From positions 5,293,001-5,357,000 of the forward strand of contig NC_087073.1 in the NCBI RefSeq assembly GCF_026151205.1: 64,000 bases of DNA, given 5' to 3'. This DNA is from Bolinopsis microptera. Taxonomy: Eukaryota > Ctenophora > Tentaculata > Lobata > Bolinopsidae. The stretch's first letter is position 1, and each line of letters opens with the position of its first letter. Below the pieces are notes generated by a model, which was given only the letters and a program-made list of their open reading frames with translations, did not search any database and was not told the origin of the DNA. Below are positions 63,410 through 64,000 of the stretch, in pieces. Made by a program: the position numbers and the translations under genes.

Positions 63410-64000
63410 TATATTTTCTATAAGTACCATATTATATGTTTTAATTCATTGATTAATTAATTTTTTGCTAGGGCCCAATGTTATTGCGGGTGTGGTATTT
63501 CTTACTGCACACTACTGTGTTTTGGTTACCCCTCTTTCAATACATAATTTGGGTTTCATACTGGGATAATGGAATTTAGGACTATATCGGTTTTCTCCTT
63601 GTATAACTGGGTTTATTTAGAAGCATTCAATTCTGTATAATTATGTATTGTTTGAAAAGTTTAAGATTTAAAAAAATTTACAGCAGTCAGCACCGAGTTA
63701 GTTTTTTCATGAGAGCTATATTTAGGTTAATTCACGAATACGAACCTTTTAAAAAGTAAATACACTGTTCTTTAAAACCCTTCAACTCTTCAAGTCACAG
63801 CAGCTGTAGATAACCGTCACATATGTCATGGAGTATAATCATTAGCAGCATCGGGTGTTGTACACAACACTGTTAAACGATCACTAGTCACGTTTTAATT
63901 TGGTCACACTCATCAGTCATCTGGTCACGTGGTCACGACTCACGTTCATCTGGTTACGTGGTCACGTTCATCTGGTCACGCACAATGTCAGCTCATATGC
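63410..64000. other. Intergenic, with short TGGTCACG repeats at the end
   Basis: No gene is seen. From about 63888 to 63990 phrases such as tcatctggtcacg and tggtcacgtggtcacg recur five or six times, a small degenerate tandem array. Confidence 0.55.

Overview
This window is nuclear DNA of an intron-rich, AT-rich invertebrate animal. The evidence is spliced genes with GT/AG introns, clear metazoan families (JAK kinase, TRAPPC11, BET1, SUGCT, glutathione synthetase), an endonuclease/RT non-LTR retrotransposon, pogo- and hAT-like DNA transposons, and an internal TTAGGG-type array. The species cannot be fixed from the sequence. Exon structures below were built by hand from splice signals and phase bookkeeping, not from transcripts.

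Layout. 1-13.4 kb, all minus strand: two tandem paralogues with three U1/matrin-like zinc fingers and arginine/glycine-rich tails (1245-4477 and 6023-8844), a coiled-coil gene (9284 to about 10384), and a UBZ4 zinc-finger gene with a PIP-like motif (10818-13445). 13.4-18.9 kb is repeat territory: a reverse-transcriptase tail fragment, GC-rich hairpin repeats, and a nested element pair whose core is a telomere-like array.

18.9-33.8 kb is one glutathione synthetase gene (9 exons, 489 aa, minus strand) stretched by insertions. Intron 5 holds a LINE with an uninterrupted 989 aa ORF2. Intron 2 holds a 4.1 kb pogo-like transposon with a divergent HIRAN-domain ORF, itself inside an older inverted-repeat element, then a hAT-like MITE and a two-MYND-finger gene. 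34.5-46.2 kb: F-box gene, a 1.39 kb element with perfect 8-bp target duplications, then TRAPPC11, BET1 and SUGCT, each with a single uninterrupted ORF. 46.2-51.1 kb is mostly repeats.

51.2-61 kb, plus strand: a broken FERM-SH2-pseudokinase copy followed by a Janus-kinase gene. The JAK's FERM/SH2 part and most of its pseudokinase lie in one 2-kb exon, and its active tyrosine kinase is split over small exons; the last part of the kinase is not found before the window ends. A lone LINE ORF1 lies at 62.6-63.4 kb.

The host genes are unrelated household and signalling genes (glutathione synthesis, ER-Golgi traffic, mitochondrial CoA transfer, ubiquitin and RNA-binding adaptors, cytokine-type kinase). 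The most distinctive content is in the mobile DNA: the HIRAN-carrying pogo element, and two related element families with 8-bp duplications and a GACAA(T/C)TGA(C/A)CCC terminal core, one of which carries a telomere-like array.
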